From Neopestalotiopsis rosae (Eukaryota > Ascomycota > Sordariomycetes > Amphisphaeriales > Sporocadaceae), in contig JALGAS010000001.1 in NCBI GenBank assembly GCA_023078685.1, positions 434,001 to 498,000 on the forward strand: DNA of 64,000 bases, written 5' to 3'. This document shows, piece by piece, positions 33,096 through 45,127 of this stretch; positions within the stretch are counted from its first letter, which is position 1; every line of letters begins with the position of its first letter. A program made the position numbers and the translations under genes. The notes beneath the pieces are model-generated. The model searched no databases. It was not told the DNA's origin and saw only the letters and a program-made list of their open reading frames with translations.

Positions 33096-35985
33096 ATGTC
33101 GTCCAGGCTCTTTAACAACTCCGAAAGACGCACCAATGGGACCGCCGATAATGCAACGGATGCTGCTGCTGCTGCTGCTGCTGCTGCCAGCTCCAAGCCC
33201 CGCATGACATCTGGGCACGGCTTCAACAACAAGGGGGAATTTCACGGGTCGCGAAGCATAGACTCGCCCCAGTCTGGCTATAGTAGTAATGCTACAAGCA
33301 CGGCGCAAACGGCGCATAAGCGAAGTGCTTCGGGAACCTCGCGGTCGCGGAGCCGGGCTGCTACCACCACCGAAGAGCGCAGGACCGAGAAGACGACCGT
33401 CACGACCAGGGAGAAGCTGATATCACGCACCAAGAGCCCCGAGCGCCGCGCCGCAAAGGAGGGCAATCCGCAAGACAAATGGAGGCCCAAGGAATCAGTC
33501 CGGCCCCGAACGGCTGATGGCAAGCAAAAGGAAGCAGCCTCGTTTGAGTCTCCCTCGAAACCATGGGATCCCATTGCTGCATTGGCGCCGCACACATCGG
33601 CGCCACTGGCCAACCGTATATTGAATCCGCCCTTGGCTTCGGACATGCCCGCTGCCCTGCAACCGCAAAACCTATACGAAATGTCCTTGGAGGCTCAGGA
33701 GGCTGCCATCATTGAGGATTTGTTGTTTGTCTTCATGGGCTACGAGGGGCAGTACGTTCGTTTCTCATATGCTTACAAGCCCAATGAGGAACGAGATCAG
33801 CTCACTGGGCCGTCTTATAAGATATTGCCCGGCCTGGACCCGAGTCTGGAAGACCTGACTCAGGGTATGTTGAAGATGGCCTCTCAGTACTCGGCCTTGG
33901 AGTACTTTGTCGACGTTCAAAGCCGGGAAGAGTTTGGCGCCGTCAATCATGCGCTCTGTGCGGCGATACGTAAGCTCCTGCAAGAATATCTTGTCATGGT
34001 CACGCAGCTCGAAACACAATTTCTCACAAATGACACGTTTACGTTGCATGTGCTGAATATTCACACGCTGCCAACGAGTCAAATCATGTCCCAGCTCTAC
34101 TCGTTGGCCCATGAATTCCTGAAGCGCAATGCCCTGTTGGACGAGGAAAGCGAAGAAGAGTCTGATCCAGATGATATAGATCAGATCTTGGAAAACCTTC
34201 GAAAAGGCGGCGACATTGTCCCAGGGAACATGACCGGAAAGAAGGTGTGCAAAGGAGGCGTCGTGATCGGCTTAATCACGAAGCGGTTGGAGACCATGTC
34301 TGGTGATCCAGCGGCCAGGTCGTTGCTCACTTCCTTGCTACGCGATGCCACCCGGCCATACATGGCCATGCTGAACGAGTGGCTACATCGAGGTGGTATC
34401 AACGATCCGCACTCCGAGTTCCTTATCAAGGAGCAAAAGAGCATCAAGCGGGAAATCCTAGACAAGGATTATACTGATGACTACTGGGAACGCCGCTACA
34501 CACTCCGGGAGCACGATATCCCGCCGCAACTCTTGGACGTCAAGGACAAGGTACTGCTTGCCGGCAAGTATCTCAACGTGGTGCGGGAGTGTGGTGGAGT
34601 CGACGTTAGTAAAGTTGCCCAAGACCTTCCGCTCACCTTTGATGATCCTCGATTCCTGGATAATGTCAACAATGCCTACGCCTATGCAAACGAGTCGCTC
34701 ATGAAGCTTCTGCTCACGACACACTCTCTCCCAGACCGCCTGCGATCTCTAAAGCACTATTTCTTCCTCGACCCCTCTGATTACTTTACCTACTTCCTAG
34801 AGTTGGGAGCATCCGAGTTGCGAAAACCAGTAAAATCGGTCAACACGGTCAAGTTACAATCTCTCCTTGACATTGTCCTGCGCCAGCCGGGGACCATTGT
34901 GTCGATGGACGCATTCAAGGAAGACGTACACATAGAAATGAATGAGGTCAGCCTAATCAAGATGTTGCAGAGGGTGGTGAACATTACCGGAATGGAACAA
35001 GGCGAGGCTCTTCAGCCCTTGAGTAATCAGCCTGTCGAGAACGACAAAAACGCCAATGGCTTTACATCTCTCCAGCTCAACTACACTGTACCTTTCCCGG
35101 TATCTCTGGTCATCAGCCGGAAAACGATATGGCGGTACCAGGCACTTTTCAGGTACCTTCTCTCATTGCGTCATCTGGAGTCCCAACTCTCTGCAACGTG
35201 GCAGACCCACAACAGCGGCATCGCATGGTGCCACAAGTCCTCGTCGAGAAATCTGGAGATATGGAAACGACGTGTCCGGACTCTGCGAGCACGCATGATT
35301 GTATTTGTACAACAATTGCTCTATTTTTGTACGCTCGAGGTGATTGAGCCCAACTGGCAGTCTCTCATGTCGAGACTAAAGGCCAAAGACGGCAGTCTCG
35401 ACGGTTCGGGCCAGCCAGATCGCACCGTGGACGAGCTGATGCAGGATCATGTGGACTTTCTGGATACTTGCCTGAAGGGATGTATGCTTACTAATGGCAA
35501 GCTCATCAGAGTATGACTCACCGTCGTTTTTTCCTCTCTGAGCAATATATGCTAACACTATATGACTGTAGATCCACTCCAAACTCATGCAAACATGCAC
35601 CATTTTTGCCACGTACACCAACTGGCTTGCTCGAGAGCTTGAAAAGGCAGACCCGGACCTATCAGGCACCACCAGGCCGCCCAATATGAGCGAAAAGCAG
35701 TGGAAGCGGTTCCAGGAGGTCAAGACGCAAAAGTCCGCCTCTCACAACGACAGCATTGCCAACACTTCGCTGCACGATGAGGACGCCAGGATTAATAATC
35801 TCTTTGAGATCATCAAGAAGTGGGAAGTAAACTTTAGCAGGCATTTGCAGATATTACTTGACGCGTTGAACCATTATGCCGCCACGGAAACGGTGGTTCT
35901 CCTAAGCTTGTGCGCTCGATTGGCAACAGCCAACCAAGGCACTGAATATTCCGGGTTGAGGCACGAAGAAGACCTGGTCGCGTGA
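33096..35985 (+). CDS. Gamma-tubulin complex component 2 (GCP2/Spc97)
   Basis: Exons 33096-35510 and 35572-35985 give 942 residues. GCP2 pairs with GCP3 to form the gamma-tubulin small complex that nucleates microtubules at spindle pole bodies. The first 200 residues are Ser/Arg-rich and disordered, with a polyalanine run. The GRIP1 region begins near EAAIIEDLLFVFMGYEGQYVRF, and further GCP2-type blocks include GLITKRLETMSGDPAARSLL, MLNEWLHRGGINDPHSEFLI and DDYWERRYTL. GRIP2 lies in the C-terminal half (SLKHYFFLDPSDYFTYFLEL, then YTVPFPVSLVISRKTIWRYQ). The intron (35511-35571) is phase 0. The reading frame is open for 47 codons upstream of the chosen ATG, so the start is not certain, though MSSRLFNNSERR is a plausible N-terminus. 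The gene shares its promoter region with PUP2. Confidence 0.94.
33162..33188 (+). repeat. Alanine-coding GCT repeat in GCP2
   Basis: Eight GCT units plus GCC encode a polyalanine run in the disordered N-terminus of GCP2. Confidence 0.85.
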
Positions 35986-38900
35986 GTAAACGTTTCTTCA
36001 CCCGGATGCACCAGAACCCTAGGTCATCGTCCAGGTTACCTGAGACACGAACGACATTGGCTAGATATTATTAAAAAGGCGTTCAGGCCGGAAAGGGGCG
36101 GGAACGGCTCCCCAGGCCGCGAAGATACCACGATTGAATTAAAGTCTACCTCTGCTTGAAATACAAACAAATCTACCAATTCCAAGAACAGAAAAAGAGT
36201 AAAATCCATGATCGACTCAAAAGAATCCTACAAATAAGGTCCTTGAAACCAAGTCATGGGTGGTTCGTTCGGAATAAAAGCATGTTTGAAACTCAGTGCC
36301 AGTAGCCTTGAGTAGGACTGCCCAGGGGCAGATCTCAATCACGAGTATAACATCTCTGTCCAAAACAAACTCGCCCGATATCCGCTCACTTTCTTCGTGA
36401 ATCTTGAGCCGAGCCTTGTGCGCATACCGGGCCGGCCGACCATTTGGACAGAACTGGGGTCGTCTGTAGAAAGCGACAATGTGCTACTTGATCGCATGGT
36501 GGACAGCCAAAGTGCTGGGTTTGCCACGTTGTCAAGCATCATATGGTCCGAATAAGCACAAGTCCTACGGCGATCTTGTGTGTGTTTTTCCTTCTTCTTG
36601 CGCAAGAGCCTTTCCCTTTTACCAATGCATTCATTCCCTTCGGAAACTCGGACTGATTTCAAAGACCACGTTGATCGAGATTCTTCATCGTTTCTCCCCC
36701 GCCAACAATGATCCAAAAGCCGAGGAAGGAATACGCGCGAATGAATCCCAGTTCCGCTCGACCGGTGATAACCATTTGTTTGCACAAGTTTCGGCAAAAA
36801 GGGGGTATCCGTGGCTCACCTGTAAATCACTGCACTGGGGGAAGCGGAAACCCGCAGACCTTGCCGAGCACGCCCCCTTCACCGAAAGACCAATCCCTCC
36901 AGGGCAAAGGTAACGATGGGACTTTCCTTCGGGGTGACAAGCATTGAAGCATTCAAGCATCATTAACCCAAGCCATACTAGCCCGGGCGGTCCGTCACAG
37001 CGATCGGGAAAGTGCAGGATCTGTGAAAGCCCACGAGAAAAAGTCTACCCCTTGGTGGATGTTGTCAGTCCGTCCTGTGGCTCTGTCGTCCGAATTTCGC
37101 GTAGTGTTGAACCTGCTATCTTTCGAACGGCAAATCGGCAGACTGGCAGAGGTATTTCATGACAACGTTGCGTCTGGTTGTCATGAATCTTGCGCAGCGG
37201 ACACCTGCATGGCGATTTCACTGATCAGCTATGAGGAAAAGGTCCAAGGCGTCAAGGTGTTACCTGAAACCATCCAAGTATGGAAGTAACCTGACAGTGT
37301 CAAAATTCGAAATGATGACTTTGATGACAAGATCAGTCGTCGCACTTGTGTGCATGAGGCTGAGGAGCTGACAGTGATGTTATAGTTGCTCTAGTCGGGT
37401 CCCTAGCTGTTGAGCACAACCGCGACGGTTGTGGTGATGTGGCTAGACTCTTGCGAGGGCAGGAGTCCTCCCATTTGAAGATGTTGTGAGATTGATTCTC
37501 AAGAAAACGGTCTGCGATCCTCTTAAATCACCATAGTCTCCCAGAGTCCACCGGGCTGAGGCAATATCAGCTCTCACATTCGTGGCGACAGACCTGTCAA
37601 CACCATGCTTAAAGACTGTCTACCGGTTGTCCTGTAAGAGCCTCCGAGTGACCCCCGTTTCTCTTAGGACGGCACCAGAGCATAGATGTCTCAGATTCGA
37701 CGTGTCATATTTCCCTCTGACGTGCTAAGCTCGGAGGGCCCGTTGACGCGATGATGGAGTGACATCCTCTGTGGCTGGCGGCATGAGTTTGGACGAAAGT
37801 CGCCTGCTCTAATGCGGACGATTGCGTGGGGGAGTGTGGGCTTTGCGCCGCTTCGCTGTTCATTTCGCCACTCGCTTTTCGCTCTTTCTTGAGCATTTGC
37901 AGTGTTTGCTTCTTGACATGATGTTTAGAATTGCCCTCGGTGTGCTGATTGATATGCGAGAAGACTTGCTTCTCAGCACTCGGCGATCAAGACTAATGCT
38001 TCACCGCTTTCGTTATTGGGCCTTCTGCATATCTGCCAAGACCAGGTCTTTTCCTAGTTGCGTTGAAATCGATAGTTCGAACCAGATGAGATAGATTGCC
38101 AGGCCAATGGCAACCAACAAGGAATGAGGCGAGCAGCATCGGGGGGTTTGTGAACTCGACAGCACTCGACCTACGAGACAAGGCCATCCAATGGCCTACC
38201 GGAATACGCGGTCGGTATCTTGAGCCATTCGCTTGTCGTAGCCAATCCATACTGTCGTCAGGACGGCTTTCTGCTTCTAAGCTAACGATCACAGACCAGA
38301 GTGCGAACAGACATGAATTTATTGGGAAACAGACGAGACGAACGTGGACGGCATGGTGCAGCTCCAAGCAGACAGTGGAAAGGAATGGGCTGGGGGGAAC
38401 AAAAATAAAAACAAAATAAAGAATCATCCGGTCTTCTAGCGCTGTTATCAGTATAAGCTTGTGTAACGAAGACCACATTCCTGACCCCGGATTCCTGGGG
38501 TAGCATTCCCTCTTGATTGTCATCGAAAAACGTCCCGCGTCGGCTTCACACCATGGCCGATACAGAATCGTTCTTTGCTTTAAAAAGATGTGCTGCGTCG
38601 TCCTCTTCTTTCACCTTCACCGGTCGATGCGCCGCAAATTAAACGGAAACACATCGCGAATGTAGCTATTCAAAGGATAGGCGGTATCTTTGGCGGGTTT
38701 CTTATTCTCTATCTCTGCTCTCCGTCGGTGTTTATGCGAGGTAGTTTGGATGTGCCGACGATCGAGCGCACAAACGAGTCGGGGGGTCATAGTTGAGGGC
38801 TGACATGCCTCAAGGTCAGACTGCCCCAACTGGCCAACCACAGGGGCAGTTATCAATACACCAAAAACGAGCGGGCGGTTAGTACTCACGATCTTGATCG

Positions 38901-39603
38901 ACTATTTCCCCCCCATCTCCGGCAGGTTTTTCTTGTCTCACCCAAACCAGTGCTTACATTGGTCCACCAGATATTGGCGTGCCCCTGGGCAATATGCGCT
39001 CGCTCGCTCGCTCGCACAGTCGAGTGTAATGTCGTTCCATCATTGACACTCTTTTTGGGCAAACAGATCGACAAGCACGTGGTAACACGGCTCTGTACAG
39101 CGCAGAAGACTGTAGAGGAGTTTTTAGGCCGACAATCTTGTTGAGGCTTGGGGGTTCGGGGGTCATTTTCCTCCTTGACCGTCTCCGAGCTGGTCGACGT
39201 CGTACCGCCCCTGGCTGCCGACCATCGTGACAATAGACGCTGCTGGCTCGCTCGGCTTGCAGAAAAGCTAAGGCCCTTGGTCGAAGAGGCCAATCCGACG
39301 ATGCCGTCCATTCTGCCGTCCTCTCTCGGATCGCTGTACACGTTGCGACACCTCATAGTCGGGTCGAATGCGCATGATGGATGACACCGGTGACGATAAT
39401 AAGCAATCCGTGTGTCGTGGGCGTTCCCAGCCCGAAGTACAAAAAGGATGCATTGCGGCGATTCATTTTTCTAATGGCAGCACGTCCAGACTCTCAGCTT
39501 GTGACTTGCAAGATTTGAAAACATAGTTGTTGCCTTTCGCTTTTATTGAAAACCTGGTATCTTTTTTATCCCCTCTAGATCGATATCCATCCACTTGATC
39601 GCC
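35986..39603. other. 3.6-kb gene-free stretch upstream of small gene
   Basis: No supported coding gene. Several open frames of 100-180 codons exist on both strands but have frequent rare residues and no family features. It contains a CGCT tandem repeat at 38997-39015. The sequence just before the small gene (about 39560-39580) ends in a T-rich tract followed by ctctag, which could be a 5' UTR intron acceptor. Confidence 0.45.
38997..39015. repeat. CGCT tetranucleotide repeat
   Basis: Nearly five tandem CGCT units in non-coding sequence. Confidence 0.8.
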
Positions 39604-39909
39604 ATGCCGCATAGTGTTCACAGTAATTCCAATACGAGGCAAGGGTCATCTAAACCTGCCTATGTCAGCCTGCAAAACGGAGTGCATAGCTGCACTGGCA
39701 TGCATCATACCTCGCCGCCTGCCTCTATCAATTCTGTGACGGCGGTTCAATCATCACCACAAAGGTCGCCAATGCTGGACAACTGGATGAATAGCAGATC
39801 ACCAGATGTGTCCATATCTGAACGACTGGCGCATGCGGCGATGAGGTAAGGAGACGCAGCTTCTTTTTTTTTTTCCAGAATCATGTGACTGACGCCGCGC
39901 AGGAACTAA
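39604..39909 (+). CDS. Small unrecognised two-exon protein (82 aa)
   Basis: Exon 1 is 39604-39845 and exon 2 is 39903-39909, giving 82 residues that start MPHSVHSNSNTRQGSSKPAY and end ERLAHAAMRN. I do not recognise the family. The protein is rich in Ser, His, Asn and Pro. It contains a possible proline-directed phosphorylation cluster (HHTSPPAS, QRSPMLD, SRSPDV) and a short amphipathic end (ISERLAHAAM). The intron (39846-39902, 57 nt) has a gtaagg donor, a ctgac branch-like element and a cag acceptor, leaving only Asn and the stop in exon 2. The composition looks protein-like, unlike surrounding open frames. It stands alone between a 3.6-kb gene-free stretch and the convergent cystathionine beta-lyase gene. 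Confidence 0.55.
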
Positions 39910-40188
39910 GCACGTCTGCCAGTGGTCACGGAAAGTCTCATGGCAGAGTGTCTTGTATTTTCCACTGTAATTAGTTTTGACTGCAGACTGCTATCACCGC
40001 TGGTCTGCAGCAGGCGTTAGGCCCATTGATTTTTCTGCGCCTTGAGCTTTCTCAATATATTCTTTTTCTGATGTGTTCTCTTTGACGCTCTGCAATTCAA
40101 TGCTACCGTCGAAGCCCACTTCTCACGATGCGGCTTGCGTGCATTACGCAGGTTCGATGTACGAGTCTTAGCGGAACGATCCTAGACT

Positions 40189-41602
40189 TCAAGATGCCGG
40201 TGCTCCTCCAGTCTGGACAGCTTCAGTAGCCTGAAATCCGTCAAGTGAAATCGTGACGGCTCCAGCTTGCACAAGCTGCATGGCGTGTCAGTACAGCACA
40301 TCAGAGATCAAATTAGGTGTGATTACGTACCGAGCGCGAGAGGTCATCAATGAGATCGTTCACATCCTCAATTCCAACGCAGAGCCGGATAATATCCTCG
40401 GGCATTTGTCTTTCGGCCCTTGTCTTGGGGTCAATGCTTGCGTGGCTCATTCTGCATGGCATGCTGATCAGACTGTTGACACAGCCAAAACTGACGCTAA
40501 TTCCAAAGATCTTGGCAGCCTCGACAATCCTTTCCGAAAGTTTGATATCTCCGGTTTCGAACGAGAGGACAGCACCAGCTCCACGTGCCAAAGACCAGTG
40601 GAGATCATACTGTGGGTGAGACTTGAGGCCAGGGTACCGCACTTTGAAGCCGTGCGACTCAAGGAACTCTGCAATCGCTTGTGCATTGGCTTGCTGCTTC
40701 TCCATACGGATAGCTAGCGTCTTGACTCCTCTCATCAGAAGGAATGAGTCATTAGGAGACAGACCACAACCAGTCGAGTTGATTGTGAAGTACATCTTGT
40801 CGCCGAGGGCTGGGTCATTGCAAGCAATGATACCAGCCATGATATCGTGGTGGCCAGACAGGTACTTGGTACCAGACTCGTAAACAATGTCTGCTCCGAG
40901 CTCCAGAGGGTTGCAGAGCATGGGCGAGAGCATGGTGTTGTCCACAATCACGAGTGCCTTGGGGTTGGCCTCGTGTACGGCCTTTGCAATGGATGTAATA
41001 TCAACAATTTTGATCAGGGGGTTGGTTGGTGTCTCCAGAAGGACCATGGCGGTCTTATCGGAAATAACATCCTCAACCTTCTTGACGGTAGTCGTGTCGA
41101 CATGGTGAACAACAATGCCTTGGTTGGTGGCAAGGTACGTCAACAGACGGTTTGTGCCTCCATACAAGTCGTCACCGGTGATGACTTCATCCCCCGGTCG
41201 CAGCAACCGGGTAATGACATCGAGGGCACCCATTCCTGAGCCGACTGCCAGAGCCCGTGTAGCGCCCATAATCTTGGCCATGTGTCGCTCGAGGTGTGTG
41301 CGCGTGGGGTTGCCAGATCGTGTGTAATCATACTCCTCGCCACCGCCAGCAGACGTTTGCTTGAAAGTGGCAGACTGGTAGATGGGGATGCTCGAGGCGC
41401 CATACTGATCTTTGGTTTCGGTGTAGACTAGTTCTGTCGCAAGGGCGTATCGTCGGCGGCCGGCGGAGGGGCTCGAAGGAGCGGGTGATGGTGGCAGGTT
41501 GTGGCCATCTAGATCGACCTTGGCAACAGCCTTGTTGACGGGCTTTGTACCGTCATTGCTGGATGACGATGAGCCGCTGTTGTTGTTTGGTGTGTCGGAC
41601 AT
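40189..41602 (-). CDS. Cystathionine beta-lyase (PLP-dependent)
   Basis: Exons 41602-40331 and 40275-40189 give 452 residues. It is a Cys/Met-metabolism PLP enzyme that splits cystathionine to homocysteine, pyruvate and ammonia in methionine synthesis. Visible features are YDYTRSGNPTR (91-101, cofactor phosphate contact), GSGMGALDVI, LLETPTNP, the VIVDNT Asp221 that contacts the pyridine nitrogen, and the Schiff-base lysine in SGTKYLSGHHDIMAG (Lys246). The GHHD after the lysine and the overall spacing favour fungal beta-lyase over gamma-lyase or gamma-synthase, but specificity is inferred. The 55-nt intron (40276-40330) is placed near the 3' end; splicing adds a 28-residue C-terminus beginning LVQAGAV, usual for this family. 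The N-terminal 45 residues are Ser/Asn/Pro-rich and show no clear targeting signal. Confidence 0.92.
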
Positions 41603-44010
41603 GTTGACGGGCCGTCGATGCGACTCGTGATAATATATGTGGTGAATTGACTTTTTTCTCTTGCTTGAATTGATGGACTTGCTAGTCAGACAGAGACCAC
41701 TGCGGCCAGCACAGTTTCGTGGGGTTCGGTGACAGACAGCCGCTTGCCGAGTTCGGACTTTTAGGTAGATACGTAATGACCAAGACTGATGAAGGCGAGG
41801 CCAGTAGGAAATGTGGCCGTGGTGAGTTGTTGGTTTTGGAGTAGTACAAGCAAGATCTAATTTACAGCTTGTAAGTGAGAATTGAGTTTTCTCTTGGGTT
41901 TAAAATATGTGATAGAGAGGGAAGAGAGGGAGAGGGAAAAGTTGTTTCAATGGAGATCATAAATTCTAAAGCAAGCAGCCTGCGAGCTGATGGGTCTAGC
42001 AGTGATAGGTACGGTCCCTGGCAGCTTCCCACCTACTCCGATATCCGCTGTGCCGTGCAAACCTGGGGTAGCCGGTGCCTGTTAAGCCGTGACTTCTGCG
42101 CCGCAGCCATTCTTGCGCGGAACACAAAGTATCCACTTGACACTCTCAGAAGGGCGGTATTGAGACTAGCAAAATGACGTGATCGCTCTAGGTGGAAATT
42201 GGCGTCACATCATTCGTAGATGGAATGGGGTGAGCAAAAGTGAAGGTCAAGGTCGGTTTACTGATCCCGTTTATACCGTTTTGCAGTTACGGACTGACTC
42301 CTTCGACTCCATGTGAGCGATGAGTCGATCGACACACCCCAGTAGGTAGCCTGACGACGACTTTTTTTTTTTTGCCTCTTATCTGTTTTCCCCCTTCATC
42401 ATCTCATCATGTCAAATAAAACCCATGAGTACATAGTTTTTGGATCGTCCGATCGGAGCATCAGAATGACTGATTATGCCTCTTTTTGCAGGATTGGGCA
42501 GAAAGAAGAAAAGTAGAGATAAACAATTTTCTGTTGAGACCGCAGAATTCTTTTTACTACAGTACTCACTCTCACAAGATACGACAAATCTCTCGCAGCA
42601 TACCAAGTTTGATATTTAGTGGTGGATATTCGTGATGCTATACTAACTTGCATACAACCACTATATGACCACGCGGACTATATTACTCCAAGGGCTACCG
42701 GGTGGATCGCTCGGTCTCCCAACATGCACATCATCGTGCAAACGCCAGTCCAAAACGACAACGCCTCTCAACCTTCTACCACGCGAGAGATATATTGAGT
42801 CGTGCGGGAAATTGACGCCACGACGATGGCTAACGAACCGTCCCCACCGTCAACGATCCATCATGTTGAAGAAGAAAACAAACTTCGCGACCCGCTTCGT
42901 ACCCTCCCATTGGACCATCTTAGGGAGGCTGAAAAACCACCCGCATGTCTCAAGCCTCGTGTTAATGGTCTCAAAGCTTAATTTGCCCATTGGGCCAATG
43001 GGTGCCCAAAAGTACGCTCAAAGGAAAGAATGCCCTTGGATGCTTCTTCCCTGTCAAGCCCAATCACCCTCCTTGCGCCATTCCCATCGTCCTTAGACGG
43101 CCCGGGCTGAGCTGCTAGATGCGAGAAAGCAATGAGATATACTTTGTTGATCCTCGTGGGTGCTGCACACGTGGTTTGTGCAACAGATAAGAAATGATAT
43201 TTCGCTCTCGGGATCTGTGCTACTCGTTGCAAAATCTTCGGCTGCCTCATGCCAAGACCAGATCCCGTCAGTACATTGGAGAAACACTCTTCGCAATGAC
43301 AAGTCCTGGCGTAGTACCAGAAGCCGCATCTGGTCCGCACCTCTGTGTAAAGTCATGGAAAACGGGAATCCAGGCACCAAGTGTGTGGGATATCGTCCGT
43401 GGCTCCCTGACCCTGCTCCGAACTTTATCGACATCGTGCCGTGGTACCTTATTGTCATGTCTCAGCAAGAAGGGTCGCACGCCCCATAAGTGCCGACACA
43501 ACCAGCCTGGGCAAGAGTTGCCATGTTTCTGACTTGAGAGACGGCACAGAGTCCACGACTGCTGGGCTGGTTGATAGTCTCCAATGCTTCTCCGATAGGC
43601 TGGTTCTATACCATGATATGATAGGGACTTGGTGGCTCGCCATGATATGACTTTTGCCAGCAATGTCTGCATGTAAGCTTTGACAAAATACCACCCCATG
43701 AACTTGGGAATTGCCATTAGTGGTGGGAACGATTCTAGACTGGCAAAGGTTGATTTATCCGGCTGACAGATACCGCCCTGATAGGTAGGACAAAGGCAGG
43801 ACAAGAATGAAGGTCATGATCACTACATATGATATTGCTTTTTTACATCCTTGACACTATACCCGCCCCTAGGAGGGAAGTGCGCTTGAGATATTTATTG
43901 CCCCCAAATTCCCATTGAACTCGTCTGTTTTCTCTTTCTTTAGGCACTGTTACTCTACACGTCTTGAGAGAAAGATACTTCATAAAGCAAAACTTATTTC
44001 ACTGGCAAAG
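41603..44010. other. 2.4-kb intergenic region
   Basis: Head-to-head interval holding the cystathionine beta-lyase promoter on the left and the promoter of the pathogen-related gene on the right. Open frames around 42660-43800 on both strands have no recognisable domain. No methionine-regulon site could be assigned with confidence. Confidence 0.45.
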
Positions 44011-45127
44011 ATGGCTTCAGCAGAGGCACCACCACCGCCGTCCGAGGCGCCTGCTCTACCCGACTACATGACGGACCAGAACGCTGTCCTGGGAGATTCT
44101 CAAGCAGCATGGCGGTTCGGCAAGCCTCCAGACTATACCAACACTCGGAAAGTCTTTACTGAGAGTAAGTACAAGACTCCTTGATCATCATAAATGACTA
44201 CACCACAAATATGGCATGTGACATGCATAATATGCTGATGCCATGTCTGTACAGCAAAGCAACAGTCTCATGCTCCCGGCTCCCTCGAGGACCTCGTCCA
44301 GAACCTGGTCAAGAACTGGGAGATTGAAGCCTCCTTTAAGACCGCCGTCTCCGACTGGAGGACCGTGGACCCCAAGACGTACACGTTTGCCATCAACGGC
44401 GGCCCTGCACAGTCGGCCGAGTCCATGGTCAAGATTGGGACGTACAACGCCGTCATCGCGCCCAACGAGTACTACAGCCCCCGCCACTCGGACTTTGCCT
44501 CGAGCCACAAGACGTTCAAGCGAATGATGCCCACTTTTGCCTGGGAGGTTCTCGAGGTCTACAGCGGACCGCCCGTCGTGGCGTTTCGATGGAGGCACTG
44601 GGGAACCATGAAGGAGGACTATGTCGGCTGGAACCAGTAAGGACCCCCTCCCTTTGCGACATCGTGTGGCACAGCCGAGGCAAGAAAAGTACCCTTTGGG
44701 GGGGCACATTTGCTGATGTGATTCAATAAACAGCGACGGAGAAAAGGTCACAGCCAAAGCTCATGGCGGGCCCATTGATATCCAGGGTGTCACCGTGGCG
44801 CACTTGAGCCCCACGTTTCAGATCACCAAGCTCGAGACCTGGTTCGACCCGGTCGAGATGTTCCGGCAGGTTGCACCAGAGGGCGTCGTGAAGAAGGAGA
44901 TGGCTGCCGCCGCCGCGGCCGCCGGCTGTCCAGTCATGGCTCATCAGGTTGAGGCGAATACCACCAGCCCGCCTACTGCGGGTACTGCTACTGATGGCGA
45001 GGCCCTGGATGCGGCTAGAGAGGCAGACAAGGCCATTGTTGATGGCCAAGAACGGCTGGGGCCCGAGGAGACTGCGTCTGAGGTCAATCCTGTTCATGGC
45101 GAGATTCCAAAGGCTAATGCGGAGTAA
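44011..45127 (+). CDS. Pathogen-related protein-like NTF2/SnoaL-fold protein
   Basis: Exons 44011-44164, 44255-44636 and 44734-45127 give 309 residues. The central part (about residues 50-240) closely resembles the pathogen-related proteins of plants such as barley, with PGSLEDLVQNLVKNWEIEAS, RTVDPKTYTFAINGG, SHKTFKRMMPTFAWEVLEVY and VVAFRWRHWGTMKEDYVG, followed by KAHGGPIDI and TWFDPVEMFRQVAPEG. This family has an NTF2/SnoaL-like cone fold with unknown substrate. There is no signal peptide; the N-terminus is Ala/Pro-rich. The C-terminal 65 residues are an Ala/Glu-rich extension likely to be disordered. Intron 1 (44165-44254) splits a Thr codon and intron 2 (44637-44733) splits a His codon. 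The role in the fungus is unknown. Confidence 0.85.

Noticed and set aside
38040..38110. Minus-strand ggttcgaac sequence resembling a tRNA B box
   Set aside because: Flanking bases do not pair to form a T-stem or acceptor stem.
37993..38523. 176-codon minus-strand frame in the 3.6-kb gap
   Set aside because: No domain-like pattern and composition typical of non-coding frames.
43268..43804. 178-codon minus-strand frame as a possible gene or decayed gene
   Set aside because: High Cys/Trp/His/Arg content, no recognisable motif, no supporting splice structure.
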